DNA of 64,000 nt from Ryuthela nishihirai (lineage: Eukaryota; Arthropoda; Arachnida; Araneae; Heptathelidae): positions 13,467,901 through 13,531,900 of the forward strand of contig JAWZYU010000013.1 of assembly GCA_038380435.1 (NCBI GenBank). Direction: 5' to 3'. The translations under genes were made by a program, and so were the position numbers. Numbering within the stretch: the stretch's first letter is position 1; each line of letters begins with the position of its first letter. Shown here piece after piece: positions 11,081-24,116 of the stretch. The notes beneath the pieces are model-generated. The model saw nothing but the letters and a program-made list of their open reading frames with translations. It had not been told where the DNA came from and did not search any database.

Positions 11081-11790
11081 ATTGCGAAGACATGCCCTTA
11101 GAAGTAGTTAAAGCTCTTGCATTGTGACGCTGCTGCTAGGAGCTTCGTTTCAGCGCCATTTAAAGGACAAACCTCACCTAAGTAATCCTCTTACCACTGA
11201 GGAGCAAGAGGAGCGAAGAGAAATTGCGAAGACATGCCCTTAGAAGTAGTTAAAGCTCTTGCATAGTGACGCTGCTGCTAGGAGCTTCGTTTCAGCTCCA
11301 TTTAAAGGACAAACCTCACCTAAGTAATCCTCTTACCATTGAGGAGCAAGAGGAGCAAAGAGAAATTGCGAAGACATGCCCTTAGAAGTAGTTAAAGCTC
11401 TTGCATAGTGACGCTGCTGCTAGGAGCTTCGTTTCAGCGCCATTTAAAGGACAAACCTCACCTAAGTAATCCTCTTACCACTGAGGAGCAAGAGGAGCAA
11501 AGAGAAATTGCGAAGACATGCCCTTAGAAGTAGTTAAAGCTCTTGCATAGTGACGCTGCTGCTAGGAGCTTCGTTTCAGCTCCATTTAAAGGACAAACCT
11601 CACCTAAGTAATCCTCTTACCATTGAGGAGCAAGAGGAGCAAAGAGAAATTGCGAAGACATGCCCTTAGAAGTAGTTAAAGCTCTTGCATAGTGACGCTG
11701 CTGCTAGGAGCTTCGTTTCAGCGCCATTTAAAGGATAAACCTCACCTAAGTAATCCTCTTACCACTGAGGAGCAAGAGGAGCAAAGAGAA
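11081..11790. repeat. 142-bp tandem repeat, five copies, alternating unit types
   Basis: Units begin with attgcgaagacatgccc at 11081, 11223, 11365, 11507 and 11649, a strict 142-bp period. Units 1, 3 and 5 carry 'cagcgcc' and 'accactgagg'. Units 2 and 4 carry 'cagctcc' and 'accattgagg'. The array is thus A-B-A-B-A with a 284-bp higher-order period. Confidence 0.95.
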
Positions 11791-12447
11791 AATGCTGCAA
11801 CGATCAATTGAGGAGTCCTAATAATTCCTCTCTCTTGCTTTCGATGCTAAAAAGTGCAAACGAATCCTTTCAGATACGCTCCTTGGCTGAGGATGTTTCA
11901 GACTGGGAGTTTTCAGCTATTGTTGTGATCTCACCCCCCATCCAATGTCTCGTTACAACGAGTGCCAAAACTGTCAGCCAATCGGATTTTAGCTGCTTCA
12001 TAACAGTGAAGATAGGCAATGATTTGCCTTTGACAATGCGAAGGGACGTAATAGTTACGTTCTTACGATTTCACTCTGAAAAAAATTGATTCGCTAAGAG
12101 ATCTTAATAGGACTGAAGAAATTCTTTTTATCATTCTACGATCTTTCCCAAAGCTAATATTTTTTTCTCAGTTTGTCTGGGAGAAGAAATATTCACTGAA
12201 GTGACTTAATGCCAAGATATTCGTAGTTAGAATGTCGTTAAAACAATTAAACTAATACGATAGGTTAAAATACTGATGACATCCTCATTAGCATCACTAT
12301 GAATACAGTCCTCATATTACGTAGCAAAGAAATAGTTTTTTTTAAAAAGTTTTATACAATGGCCAGAAGAATTAAATTTAAGTTCGATGACGTTTTAGTT
12401 AGAGCAGCGAGACAAAAATTCCGGTTTCCTAAATGTTACGGGAAGTC
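11791..12447. other. Non-coding stretch between two arrays
   Basis: Open readings at 11808-12089 and 12299-12523 show no recognisable domain and no splice context. The second runs into the next array. Treated as non-coding. Confidence 0.5.
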
Positions 12448-13789
12448 GAACGTGAAGCGATGGCAATGGTTTCGCAATGACACAATTCTCCCCCCCCCCC
12501 CAAACCTCAGCTTGAAGCGATGACAATGGTTTCGCAATGACACAATTCTCCTCCCCCCAAACCTCAGCGTGAAGCGATGACAATGGTTTCGCAATGACAC
12601 AATTCTCCCCCCCCCAAACCTCAGCTTGAAGCGATGACAATGGTTTCACAATGACACAATTCTCCCCCCCCCAAACCTCAGCTTGAAGCGATGACAATGG
12701 TTTCGCAATGACACAATTCTCCTCCCCCCAAACCTCAGCGTGAAGCAATGACACAATTCTCCCCCCCCCAAACCTCAGCTTGAAGCGATGACAATGGTTT
12801 CGCAATGACAAAATTCTCCCCCCCCCCAAACCTCAGCTTGAAGCGATGACAATGGTTTCGCAATGACACAATTCTCCTCCCCCCAAACCTCAGCGTGAAG
12901 CGATGACAATGGTTTCGCAATGACACAATACTCCCCCCCCCAAACCTCAGCTTGAAGCGATGACAATGGTTTCGCAATGACACAATTCTCCTCCCCCCAA
13001 ACCTCAGCGTGAAGCGATGACAATGGTTTCGCAATGACACAATTCTCCTCCCCCCAAACCTCAGCTTGAAGCGATGACAATGGTTTCACAATGACACAAT
13101 TCTCCCCCCCCAAACCTCAGCTTGAAGCGATGACAATGGTTTCGCAATGACACAATTCTCCTCCCCCCAAACCTCAGCGTGAAGCAATGACAATGGTTTC
13201 GCAATGACACAATTCTCCCCCCCCAAACCTCAGCTTGAAGCGATGACAATGGTTTCGCAATGACACAATTCTCCCCCCCCCCAAACCTCAGCTTGAAGCG
13301 ATGACAATGGTTTCGCAATGACAAAATTCTCCCCCCCCCCAAACCTCAGCTTGAAGCGATGACAATGGTTTCGCAATGACACAATACTCCCCCCCCAAAC
13401 CTCAGCTTGAAGCGATGACAATGGTTTCGCAATGACACAATTCTCCTCCCCCCAAACCTCAGCTTGAAGCGATGACAATGGTTTCGCAATGACACAATTC
13501 TCCTCCCCCCAAACCTCAGCGTGAAGCGATGACAATGGTTTCGCAATGACACAATTCTCCCCCCCCCCCAAACCTCAGCTTGAAGCGATGACAATGGTTT
13601 CACAATGACACAATTCTCCCCCCCCCCAAACCTCAGCTTGAAGCGATGACAATGGTTTCGCAATGACACAATTCTCCTCCCCCCAAACCTCAGCGTGAAG
13701 CAATGACAATGGTTTCGCAATGACACAATTCTCCCCCCCCCCAAACCTCAGCTTGAAGCGATGACAATGGTTTCGCAATGACACAATTC

Positions 13790-15510
13790 TCCTCCCCCAA
13801 ACCTCAGCGTGAAGCGATGACAATGGTTTCGCAATGATACAATTCTCCCCCCCCCCAAACCTCAGCTTGAAGCGATGACAATGGTTTCGCAATGACACAA
13901 TTCTCCTCCCCCCAAACCTCAGCGTGAAGCGATGACAATGGTTTCGCAATGACACAATTCTCCCCCCCCCAAACCTCAGCTTGAAGCGATGACAATGGTT
14001 TCGCAATGACACAATTCTCCTCCCCCCAAACCTCAGCGTGAAGCGATGACAATGGTTTCGCTGACACAATTCTCCCCCCCCCCAAAACCTCAGCTTGAAG
14101 CGATGACAATGGTTTCGCAATGACACAATTCTCCTCCCCCCAAACCTCAGCGTGAAGCAATGACAATGGTTTCGCAATGACACAATTCTCCCCCCCCCAA
14201 ACCTCAGCGTGAAGCGATGGCAATGGTTTCGCAATGACACAATTCTCCCCCCCCCCAAACCTCAGCTTGAAGCGATGACAATGGTTTTGCAATGACACAA
14301 TTCTCCCCCCCCAAACCTCAGCTTGAAGCGATGACAATGGTTTCGCAATGACACAATTCTCCTCCCCCCAAACCTCAGCGTGAAGCAATGACAATGGTTT
14401 CGCAATGACACAATTCTCCCCCCAAACCTCAGCGTGAAGCGATGGCAATGGTTTCGCAATGACACAATTCTCCCCCCCCAAACCTCAGCGTGAAGCGATG
14501 GCAATGGTTTCGCAATGACACAATTCTCCTCCCACAAACCTCAGCGTGAAGCGATGGCAATGGTTTCGCAATGACACAATTCTCCTCCCACAAACCTCAG
14601 CGTGAAGCGATGGCAATGGTTTCGCAATGACACAATTCTCCCCCCCCCCAAACCTCAGCTTGAAGCGATGACAATGGTTTCGCAATGACACAATTCTCCT
14701 CCCCCAAACCTCAGCGTGAAGCGATGACAATGGTTTCGCAATGATACAATTCTCCCCCCCCCCAAACCTCAGCTTGAAGCGATGACAATGGTTTCGCAAT
14801 GACACAATTCTCCTCCCCCCAAACCTCAGCGTGAAGCGATGACAATGGTTTCGCAATGACACAATTCTCCCCCCCCCAAACCTCAGCTTGAAGCGATGAC
14901 AATGGTTTCGCAATGACACAATTCTCCTCCCCCCAAACCTCAGCGTGAAGCGATGACAATGGTTTCGCTGACACAATTCTCCCCCCCCCCAAAACCTCAG
15001 CTTGAAGCGATGACAATGGTTTCGCAATGACACAATTCTCCTCCCCCCAAACCTCAGCGTGAAGCAATGACAATGGTTTCGCAATGACACAATTCTCCCC
15101 CCCCCAAACCTCAGCGTGAAGCGATGGCAATGGTTTCGCAATGACACAATTCTCCCCCCCCCCAAACCTCAGCTTGAAGCGATGACAATGGTTTTGCAAT
15201 GACACAATTCTCCCCCCCCAAACCTCAGCTTGAAGCGATGACAATGGTTTCGCAATGACACAATTCTCCTCCCCCCAAACCTCAGCGTGAAGCAATGACA
15301 ATGGTTTCGCAATGACACAATTCTCCCCCCAAACCTCAGCGTGAAGCGATGGCAATGGTTTCGCAATGACACAATTCTCCCCCCCCAAACCTCAGCGTGA
15401 AGCGATGGCAATGGTTTCGCAATGACACAATTCTCCTCCCACAAACCTCAGCGTGAAGCGATGGCAATGGTTTCGCAATGACACAATTCTCCTCCCACAA
15501 ACCTCAGCGT
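13790..15510. repeat. 907-bp segmental duplication inside the 57-bp array
   Basis: Rare variants recur exactly 907 bp apart, a 16-unit block. Examples are the 'gcaatgatacaattct' unit (13833 and 14740), the unit with a three-base loss 'tttcgctgacacaatt' (14058 and 14965) and the short C6 unit (14415 and 15322). Confidence 0.88.
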
Positions 15511-16979
15511 GAAGCGATGGCAATGGTTTCGCAATGACACAATTCTCCTCCCCCCAAACCTCAGCTTGAAGCGATGACAATGGTTTCGCAATGACACAAT
15601 TCTCCTCCCCCCAACCTCAGCGTGAAGCGATGACAATGGTTTCGCAATGACACAATTCTCCTCCCCCAAACCTCAGCGTGAAGCGATGGCAATGGTTTCG
15701 CAATGACACAATTCTCCTCCCACAAACCTCAGCGTGAAGCGATGGCAATGGTTTCGCAATGACACAATTCTCCTCCCCCCAAACCTCAGCATGAAGCGAT
15801 GACAATGGTTTCGCAATGACACAATTCTCCTCCCCCCAAACCTCAGCGTGAAGCGATGGCAATGGTTTCGCAATGACACAATTCTCCTCCCACAAACCTC
15901 AGCGTGAAGCGATGGCAATGGTTTCGCAATGACACAATTCTCCCCCCCCAAAACCTCAGCTTGAAGCGATGACAATGGTTTCGCAATGACACAATTCTCC
16001 TCCCCCCAAACCTCAGCGTGAAGCGATGACAATGGTTTCGCAATGACACAATTCTCCCCCCCCCAAACCTCAGCTTGAAGCGATGACAATGGTTTCGCAA
16101 TGACACAATTCTCCTCCCCCCAAACCTCAGCGTGAAGCGATGACAATGGTTTCGCAATGACACAATTCTCCTCCCCCCAAACCTCAGCGTGAAGCGATGG
16201 CAATGGTTTCGCAATGACACAATTCTCCCCCCCCCAAACCTCAGCTTGAAGCGATGACAATGGTTTCGCAATGACACAATTCTCCCCCCCCCAAACCTCA
16301 GCTTGAAGCGATGACAATGGTTTCGCAATGACACAATTCTCCTCCCCCCAAACCTCAGCGTGAAGCGAAGACAATGGTTTCGCAATGACACAATTCTCCT
16401 CCCCCCAAACCTCAGCGTGAAGCGATGGCAATGGTTTCGCAATGACACAATTCTCCCCCCCCCCAAAACCTCAGCTTGAAGCGATGACAATGGTTTCGCA
16501 ATGACACAATTCTCCTCCCCCCAAACCTCAGCGTGAAGCGATGACAATGGTTTCGCAATGACACAATTCTCCCCCCCCCCAAACCTCAGCTTGAAGCGAT
16601 GACAATGGTTTCGCAATGACACAATTCTCCTCCCCACAAACCTCAGCGTGAAGCGATGACAATGGTTTCGCAATGACACAATTCTCCCCCCAAACCTCAG
16701 CGTGAAGCGATGGCAATGGTTTCGCAATGACACAATTCTCCCCCCCCCCCAAACCTCAGCTTGAAGCGATGACAATGGTTTCGCAATGACACAATTCTCC
16801 TCCCCCCAAACCTCAGCGTGAAGCGATGACAATGGTTTCGCAATGACACAATTCTCCTCCCCCCAAACCTCAGCGTGAAGCGATGGCAATGGTTTCGCAA
16901 TGACACAATTCTCCTCCCACAAACCTCAGCGTGAAGCGATGGCAATGGTTTCGCAATGACACAATTCTCCTCCCCCCAA

Positions 16980-19300
16980 ACCTCAGCATGAAGCGATGAC
17001 AATGGTTTCGCAATGACACAATTCTCCTCCCCCCAAACCTCAGCATGAAGCGATGACAATGGTTTCGCAATGACACAATTCTCCCCCCCCCCAAACCTCA
17101 GCTTGAAGCGATGACAATGGTTTCGCAATGACACAATTCTCCTCCCCCCAAACCTCAGTGTGAAGCGATGACAATGGTTTTGCAATGACACAATTCTCCT
17201 CCCCCCAAACCTCAGCGTGAAACGATGGCAATGGTTTCGCAATGACACAATTCTCCCCCCCCCAAACCTCAGCTTGAAGCGATGACAATGGTTTCGCAAT
17301 GACACAATTCTCCTCCCCCCAAACCTCAGCGTGAAGCGATGACAATGGTTTCGCAATGACACAATTCTCCTCCCCCAAACCTCAGCGTGAAGCGATGGCA
17401 ATGGTTTCGCAATGACACAATTCTCCTCCCACAAACCTCAGCGTGAAGCGATGGCAATGGTTTCGCAATGACACAATTCTCCTCCCCCCAAACCTCAGCA
17501 TGAAGCGATGACAATGGTTTCGCAATGACACAATTCTCCTCCCCCAAACCTCAGCATGAAGCGATGACAATGGTTTCGCAATGACACAATTCTCCTCCCC
17601 CCAAACCTCAGTGTGAAGCGATGGCAATGGTTTCGCAATGACACAATTCTCCTCCCACAAACCTCAGCGTGAAGCGATGGCAATGGTTTCGCAATGACAC
17701 AATTCTCCTCCCCCCAAACCTCAGCATGAAGCGATGACAATGGTTTCGCAATGACACAATTCTCCTCCCCCCAAACCTCAGCATGAAGCGATGACAATGG
17801 TTTCGCAATGACACAATTCTCCCCCCCCCCCAAACCTCAGCTTGAAGCGATGACAATGGTTTCGCAATGACACAATTCTCCTCCCCCCAAACCTCAGTGT
17901 GAAGCGATGACAATGGTTTTGCAATGACACAATTCTCCTCCCCCCAAACCTCAGCGTGAAACGATGGCAATGGTTTCGCAATGACACAATTCTCCCCCCC
18001 CCCCCAAACCTCAGCTTGAAGCGATGACAATGGTTTCGCAATGACACAATTCTCCTCCCCCCAAACCTCAGCGTGAAGCGATGACAATGGTTTCGCAATG
18101 ACACAATTCTCCTCCCCCAAACCTCAGCGTGAAGCGATGGCAATGGTTTCGCAATGACACAATTCTCCTCCCACAAACCTCAGCGTGAAGCGATGGCAAT
18201 GGTTTCGCAATGACACAATTCTCCTCCCCCCAAACCTCAGCATGAAGCGATGACAATGGTTTCGCAATGACACAATTCTCCTCCCCCAAACCTCAGCATG
18301 AAGCGATGACAATGGTTTCGCAATGACACAATTCTCCTCCCCCCAAACCTCAGCGTGAAGCGATGGCAATGGTTTCGCAATGACACAATTCTCCTCCCAC
18401 AAACCTCAGCGTGAAGCGATGGCAATGGTTTCGCAATGACACAATTCTCCCCCAAACCTCGGCGTGAAGCGATGGCAATGGTTTCGCAGTGACACAATTC
18501 TCCTCCCCCCAAACCTGAACGTAAAGCGATGGCAATGGTTTCTCAATGACACAATTCTCCCCCCCCCAAACCTCAGCTTCAAGCGATGACAATGGCTTCG
18601 CAATGACACAATTCTCCTCCCCCCAAACCTCAGCATGAAGCGATGACAATGGTTTCGCAATGACACAATTCTCCTCCCCCCAAACCTCAGCGTGAAGCGA
18701 TGGCAATGGTTTCGCAATGACACAATTCTCCTCCCACAAACCTCAGCGTGAAGCGATGGCAATGGTTTCGCAATGACACAATTCTCCTCCCCCCAAACCT
18801 CAGCATGAAGCGATGACAATGGTTTCGCAATGACACAATTCTCCTCCCCCCAAACCTCAGCGTGAAGCGATGGCAATGGTTTCGCAATGACACAATTCTC
18901 CTCCCACAAACCTCAGCGTGAAGCGATGGCAATGGTTTCGCAATGACACAATTCTCCTCCCCCCAAACCTCAGCATGAAGCGATGACAATGGTTTCGCAA
19001 TGACACAATTCTCCTCCCCCCAAACCTCAGCATGAAGCGATGACAATGGTTTCGCAATGACACAATTCTCCTCCCCCCAAACCTCAGCGTGAAGCGATGG
19101 CAATGGTTTCGCAATGACACAATTCTCCTCCCACAAACCTCAGCGTGAAGCGATGGCAATGGTTTCGCAATGACACAATTCTCCCCCAAACCTTGGCGTG
19201 AAGCGATGGCAATGGTTTCGCAGTGACACAATTCTCCTCCCCCCAAACCTGAACGTAAAGCGATGGCAATGGTTTCGCAATGACACAATTCTCCCCCCCC
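16980..19300. repeat. ~740-bp (13-unit) duplications inside the 57-bp array
   Basis: The variants 'cagtgtgaagcg', 'gttttgcaatgac' and 'gtgaaacgatggc' occur together near 17155-17225 and again near 17895-17965. Positions 17331 and 18073 match at an offset of 742. A separate pair, the 'cgcagtgac' plus 'cctgaacgtaaagcg' units, lies near 18442-18540 and 19182-19270, again about 740 bp apart. Confidence 0.85.
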
Positions 19301-20450
19301 CAAACCTCAGCGTGAAGCGATGGCAATGGTTTCGCAATGACACAATTCTCCTCCCCCCAAACCTCAGCGTGAAGCGATGACAATGGTTTCGCAATGACAC
19401 AATTCTCCTCCCCCCAAACTTCAGTGTGAAGCGATGGCAATGGTTTTGCAATGACACAATTCTCCTCCCCCCAAACCTCAGCGTGAAGCGATGGCAATGG
19501 TTTCGCAATGACACAATTCTCCTCCCCCCAAGCCTCAGCGTGAAGCGATGGCAATGGTTTCGCAATGACACAATTCTCCTCCCCCCAAGCCTCAGAGTGA
19601 AGCGATGGCAATGGTTTCGCAATGACACAATTCTCGTCCCCCAAACCTCAGCTTGAAGCGATGGAAATGGTTTCGCAGTGACACAATTCTTCTCCCCCCA
19701 AACTTCAGCGTGAAACGATGGCAATGGTTTCGCAATGACACAATTCTCCTCCCCCAAACCTCAGCGTGAAGCGACGGCAATGGTTTCGCAATGACACAAT
19801 TTTCCTCCCCCCAAACCTCAGTGTGAAGCGATGGCAATGGTTTCGCAATGACACAATTCTCCTCCCCCCAAACTTCAGCGTGAAGCGATGGCAATGGTTT
19901 CGCAATGACACAATTCTCCTCCCCCCAAACTTCAGCGTGAAGCGATGGCAATTGTTTCGCAATGACACAATTCTCCTCCCCCCAAACTTCAGCGTGAAGC
20001 GATGGCAATGGTTTCGCAATGACACAATTCTCCTCCCCCCAAACCTCAGCGTGAAGCAATGGCAATGGTTTCGCAATGACACAATTCTCCTCCCCCCAAA
20101 CCTCAGCGTGAAGCGACGGCAATGGTTTCGCAATGACACAATTCTCCTCCCCCCAAACCTCAGCGTGAAGCGACGGCAATGGTTTCGCAATGACACAATT
20201 CTCCTCCCCCCAAACCTCAGCGTGAAGCGATGGCAATGGTTTCGCAATGACACAATTCTCCTCCCCCCAAGCCTCGGCGTGAAGCGATGGCAATGGTTTC
20301 GCAATGACACAATTCTCCTCCCCCCAAGCCTCGGCGTGAAGCGATGGCAATGGTTTCGCAATGACACAATTCTCCTCCCCCAAACCTCAGCTTGAAGCGA
20401 TGGCAATGGTTTCGCAATGACACAATTCTCCTCCCCCAAACCTCAACGTC

Positions 20451-20860
20451 CCATTCGTAGAAATCTAGCTGCGAGCAGAACTGATAACCTCAGTGGGAGA
20501 GTGTTAAATGACATCAAATATTCAAATGTGATAGGGGGAATATTATAAAGAAGGCCCATGGAGCTGAATTACAATCTCTATGTCTGGAATGAATTTATAA
20601 TAACAAGGTTCAAAAATTGGAAATGATTTTTACTTAGCACCAAATTCCTTGGGAGCACGTGATGGGCGACTGATTAAGCGTCTGCGCTGTGCCCAGAATG
20701 GAAAAAGTGCGAAAAGGTTTTAAGCAAGTTCTATTCAATGAACTCCAAAGCGTTGAAGCTCTGCTGGAGGAGCAGCCTCTGATTTTGCCTTTACACGATC
20801 AGTGAAATGGGAATGGTAATTCGTTACACGTGCACAGGTGAGAGACCCAGGACGCCTCTC
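20451..20860. other. Non-coding stretch, nothing recognised
   Basis: Unique-looking sequence after the array ends. No gene or repeat seen. Confidence 0.5.
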
Positions 20861-21101
20861 TCAATGAGGCCATCGTCTTCACCGCCCCCCCCCCTCGCCT
20901 CTCCTAGTAACACCATCGCATTAGACATTTTGCAGCGGCGTCCACGAGCCAGCAACGCCGAGGCCTCCGCCCTCTCCTCTATTGATCCCTTCCCGTGAGC
21001 CCTCGCTCTCCATCCGGGTCGCAGCGTCGGGCTGCTGTTGTGTATGGCGACAGAGTCGTGCTGGGCAGCCCAACCACCAGGGACACCATGCACCATTCAG
21101 G
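20861..21101 (+). promoter_or_regulatory. CpG-rich block ending in a splice donor: candidate promoter and first exon
   Basis: GC- and CpG-rich (20880-21070), ending ATG CAC CAT TCA G followed by the strong donor gtgagt at 21102. It could be a 5' UTR exon with a start codon. It is 16 kb upstream of the first septin exon found, on the same strand. The reading frame after ATG would leave the donor in phase 1, whereas septin exon 37283 opens in phase 0, so it cannot splice directly to it as a coding exon. It may be a UTR exon, belong to another gene, or be chance. Confidence 0.3.
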
Positions 21102-21109
21102 TGAGTCCA

Positions 21110-22014
21110 ATTGAAAAAACTCTTCCAAGCACCATTTGCTCGGACTCTTTCGAGATCGTTACATGAAAAGCAGAATTTCGTTTGCTCATTTGATTCACTA
21201 ATCGATCTTTTTCCTTCCTTTCCACCTGCCATCGATGATGATGATGTCGTCCTCTTCTGCAGAGGTGAGTACCAACAGTTCTCTTCTCTCTCCCTATGTC
21301 TCGTCAATAGCAATCATTTGCACTCCAAAAGATCGCTTTTTTCGATCGAACCATTTTCGAAATTTCTTAGCTCATTTGGAGTTTGTAATCAGTTACACGA
21401 AATTTCGAGAATAATAATCCCTAAGGTCTGCAGATGATTACATTTTAATACATTTTTATAACTGAAATCAAAAGTTATGAATTCTCCCGATTGTTATTTC
21501 AATATCTGAAGTAAGCAATGTAGCCACATTGACTCTTGTAATAGATTTAAGATGAAGGTTACAAGGAAATGCGAACCCATATGGGGACATATGTAAGCTC
21601 GAAATGTGGAAAAAAAACTACTTCCATTGTCTTCAATTTTAGCCATATTGTGTTATTTCCTATCGAAGGAGATATTTAAATGATGGAAGATTGAAACATA
21701 TCATCAAAATAAGGAGATTTCTGTCGTCTGGTGGAGAAAGAATCAAGGCACGATGATTGGTACCCTTTGTGTTCCTAGACCATCTTCTGAACGCAGGACT
21801 CGTTGATTTCAAGGTAAGCTGATAACAGCATTCGGGAACAAAAATTCTAATTCGCATGGAATTCTTCAAAGATCTATTAATAGAAACCAATCGTAAGTTT
21901 TTGCAGCGAAAGAGGATTCCGAAAATAACCTTTCACTCATTGTGCACGTGACTTGCATGCGACAGCAGAGGCGGAGAAAAATTGATTTTGCCTTTTCGGT
22001 TGATGAACTCAAAA
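21110..22014. other. Non-coding stretch, nothing recognised
   Basis: A/T-rich. The overlapping short open readings have no recognisable motif. Confidence 0.45.
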
Positions 22015-23790
22015 TAGAAACAGACCTTCTATCAGCTTGTAGCTCTTCATCATCTGACTCTTGTAACTTGTGACCTTTTTTGTTTTTGGCATCTTGTGAC
22101 CATTTTTAATCATCTTCTGACACTTGTAATTATGGCTTTTTTTTTATCTTGTGACTTTATCATCTGGCATGTCGAGGCTCTTGCATGATCTGGCGTTTTT
22201 TTTGCATTTACTTGAGACTGTTCTTGTGCATGAACACAACATGTGGCATTTGGTTTTTCTTCCTGTGTTTTGCTTCCAATCGATAAAATGTGGTGAGATG
22301 CTTCCTGTAACATTTTAGTGCATCTTCGGATATTTTAGTATCACCCGCGTCTATTTCCTTGTTTCATCTTCTAAATCTTGCATCATTTTCTGATGAACAA
22401 TAAAATACGAAACAAGGAAAACGCCTAGATAATCATCTTCATGCTTTTCTTGGTTCATCTTACTCCTTTTTTGTATCATCTTATGACTATTTTCTTATAT
22501 CTTTTTTTTTTGGTATCAATTAATGTGGCTCTTTTCTTATTTTGTTTCATTTATGTCTTCTCACTTTTTTTGTGTATCATTTTGTAACGTTTTTCTTCTC
22601 TCATCACTGACGCTTTTCTTCTGTCATCTTGAAACTCGTTTTCCTCCTTCATAGTGTGACGTTTTTCATCCATCATCTTATGACTCTTGTATCATTTTCC
22701 GATACTTTTCTTTAATCATCTGAAAATTAATAATGAAACATGAATCAACAATGAAACATGAAATAAAACAATCAAGCTAACCATCTTCACTCTTTTCCTG
22801 TTTTTTATCTTAATATTTTTTGTATCATCCTGTGACTTATTTTCTTATTTTTGTTATTCTTGTATCATTTATGAATTTTTCTCTACCATCTTCCAACTTT
22901 TTCTTGTATCCTCTTGTGACTTTTCATCATCTGCAACTCTTGTACCATCTTGCTTCATCTTGTGATTTTTTTTTTTTTTTTTTTTTTGTATCATTTTGTG
23001 ACTTTTCGTTTTATCATCATGTGACAGGGGCGGGGGTGGCTCAGTCGGTAGCGCGCCAGGCTCGTAATCTGTAGTTCCCAGGTTCGAGTCGTTGAGATTT
23101 ATCTCCGCAAAATTCCCCGCCCTGCCCACGGTCAGTAGGGGACACCGATGGGCTTGGAAAGGCCGCCGTCCGTCGGATGGGACGTTAAACCGTGGCCCCG
23201 TGTGCGGGAGAGCCATACCCTGTGCACGTTAAAGAACACGCTGGATGGCCTTGACGGGAGGCTACCATCTGTCTCCCAACAGCTGTTCCAGTGGGTCCCC
23301 TCCCCCAACCTTCTCTGAGATTTCGGGGTCCATGTGACCTGGCCATTTAGCCCATGGTGTGCAAAAAAGTGCCGCTCAGAGGTAAAACAACCCAACTCAT
23401 CATGTGACACTTTTCCTCCATCAACTTGTGACTCTTTTCTCCACACGTTGCGATTCTTGTATCAGTCTGTGCTGAACATGAAATAAGAAAATACTTAATC
23501 TAATCATCTCGACTCTTTTCTTCTTCCATCTTATATTTTTGTATCATTTGTGTCTCTTCTCTGATCATTTTGGGAACTTTCACACTCTTCCTGCATCACC
23601 TGTGACTTTTTTCTCCTTTCGTCGTACCTTTTCTTGTATCTTGATATTCTTTCTAGTATCATTCGAAATCCTTTTTCCATCACCTTGCGATTCTTTTGTC
23701 ATCTTCGGATTCTTTTCCGTGTATCATGTGACCCTGTCAGTCGTCGTTTTACTCATGCATGCGTAGTTTCGAAATCAGAAGAAATATTAA
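22015..23790. repeat. Degenerate pyrimidine-rich minisatellite (catcttgtgacttttt-like)
   Basis: Strongly T/C-rich on the + strand. The motif 'tcatcttgtgactctttt' and variants recur every 20-40 bp across about 1.4 kb, with long T-runs (about 20 T at 22968-22987). It is interrupted by the SINE at 23027-23396. Confidence 0.75.
23027..23396 (+). mobile_element. SINE family 1, full length, with target duplication
   Basis: About 370 bp. The tRNA-like head has an A-box (tggctcagtcggtagcgc) and B-box (ggttcgagtc). The body contains 'gatgggacgttaa' and 'gtgcacgttaaagaacacg', and the tail ends 'aacaaccca'. A perfect 13-bp target duplication, tcatcatgtgaca, lies at 23014-23026 and 23397-23409 within the minisatellite. 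A few bases are missing after the B-box ('cgagtcgttgag'). Confidence 0.95.
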
Positions 23791-24116
23791 TGTTTGAGAG
23801 TTTCTTTTCGACACTGAATATAGCAGTTGTTATTAATCAGATGGGTTTGTGTTACAATTTGTAAAAGCCCATTTTTTCTGCTGACCACACGAGTTTAGCT
23901 TTGCAGCAGAGTCATGGGAACCATTTCCTTTAACAGTATCTAAGAGCAGAAAATTTCACGATGCATTATTACTTTCACCATTAGATAGAATTCGCTGTTA
24001 CGTAATTTACCCCCAATCGATAAAATTCTCTGTTGTATCGTCCTCATCATTATTACTTAGCACAATTCTCTCTTTAACAGAAACTGATTAATATCGTATT
24101 AATTATCATTATAAAA

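Larger units (their letters stand above)
12448..20450. repeat. ~57-bp minisatellite, about 140 copies over 8 kb
   Basis: The unit contains gaagcgatg(a/g)caatgg, then tttcgcaatgacacaattct, then a C-tract of 5-12 C with or without an internal T, then aaacctcagc. Two unit types alternate over much of the left half: 'cagcgt' following 'tcctcccccc', and 'cagctt' following an uninterrupted C-run. Because 57 is a multiple of three, long open readings appear on the minus strand (LRNHCHRF-type) and on the + strand (KRWQWFRND-type). They break wherever the C-run changes length, which marks them as by-products. Units at 19400-20450 differ (mostly 'gatggc', some 'cttcagc', 'aagcctc'). Each unit is pyrimidine-rich on the + strand around its C-tract. 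Confidence 0.98.

Noticed and set aside
12395..20439. Long open readings (up to 359 codons) in the 57-bp array
   Set aside because: They arise because the unit is 57 bp, a multiple of three. They occur in overlapping frames, break at every C-run length change and encode only a simple repeat.
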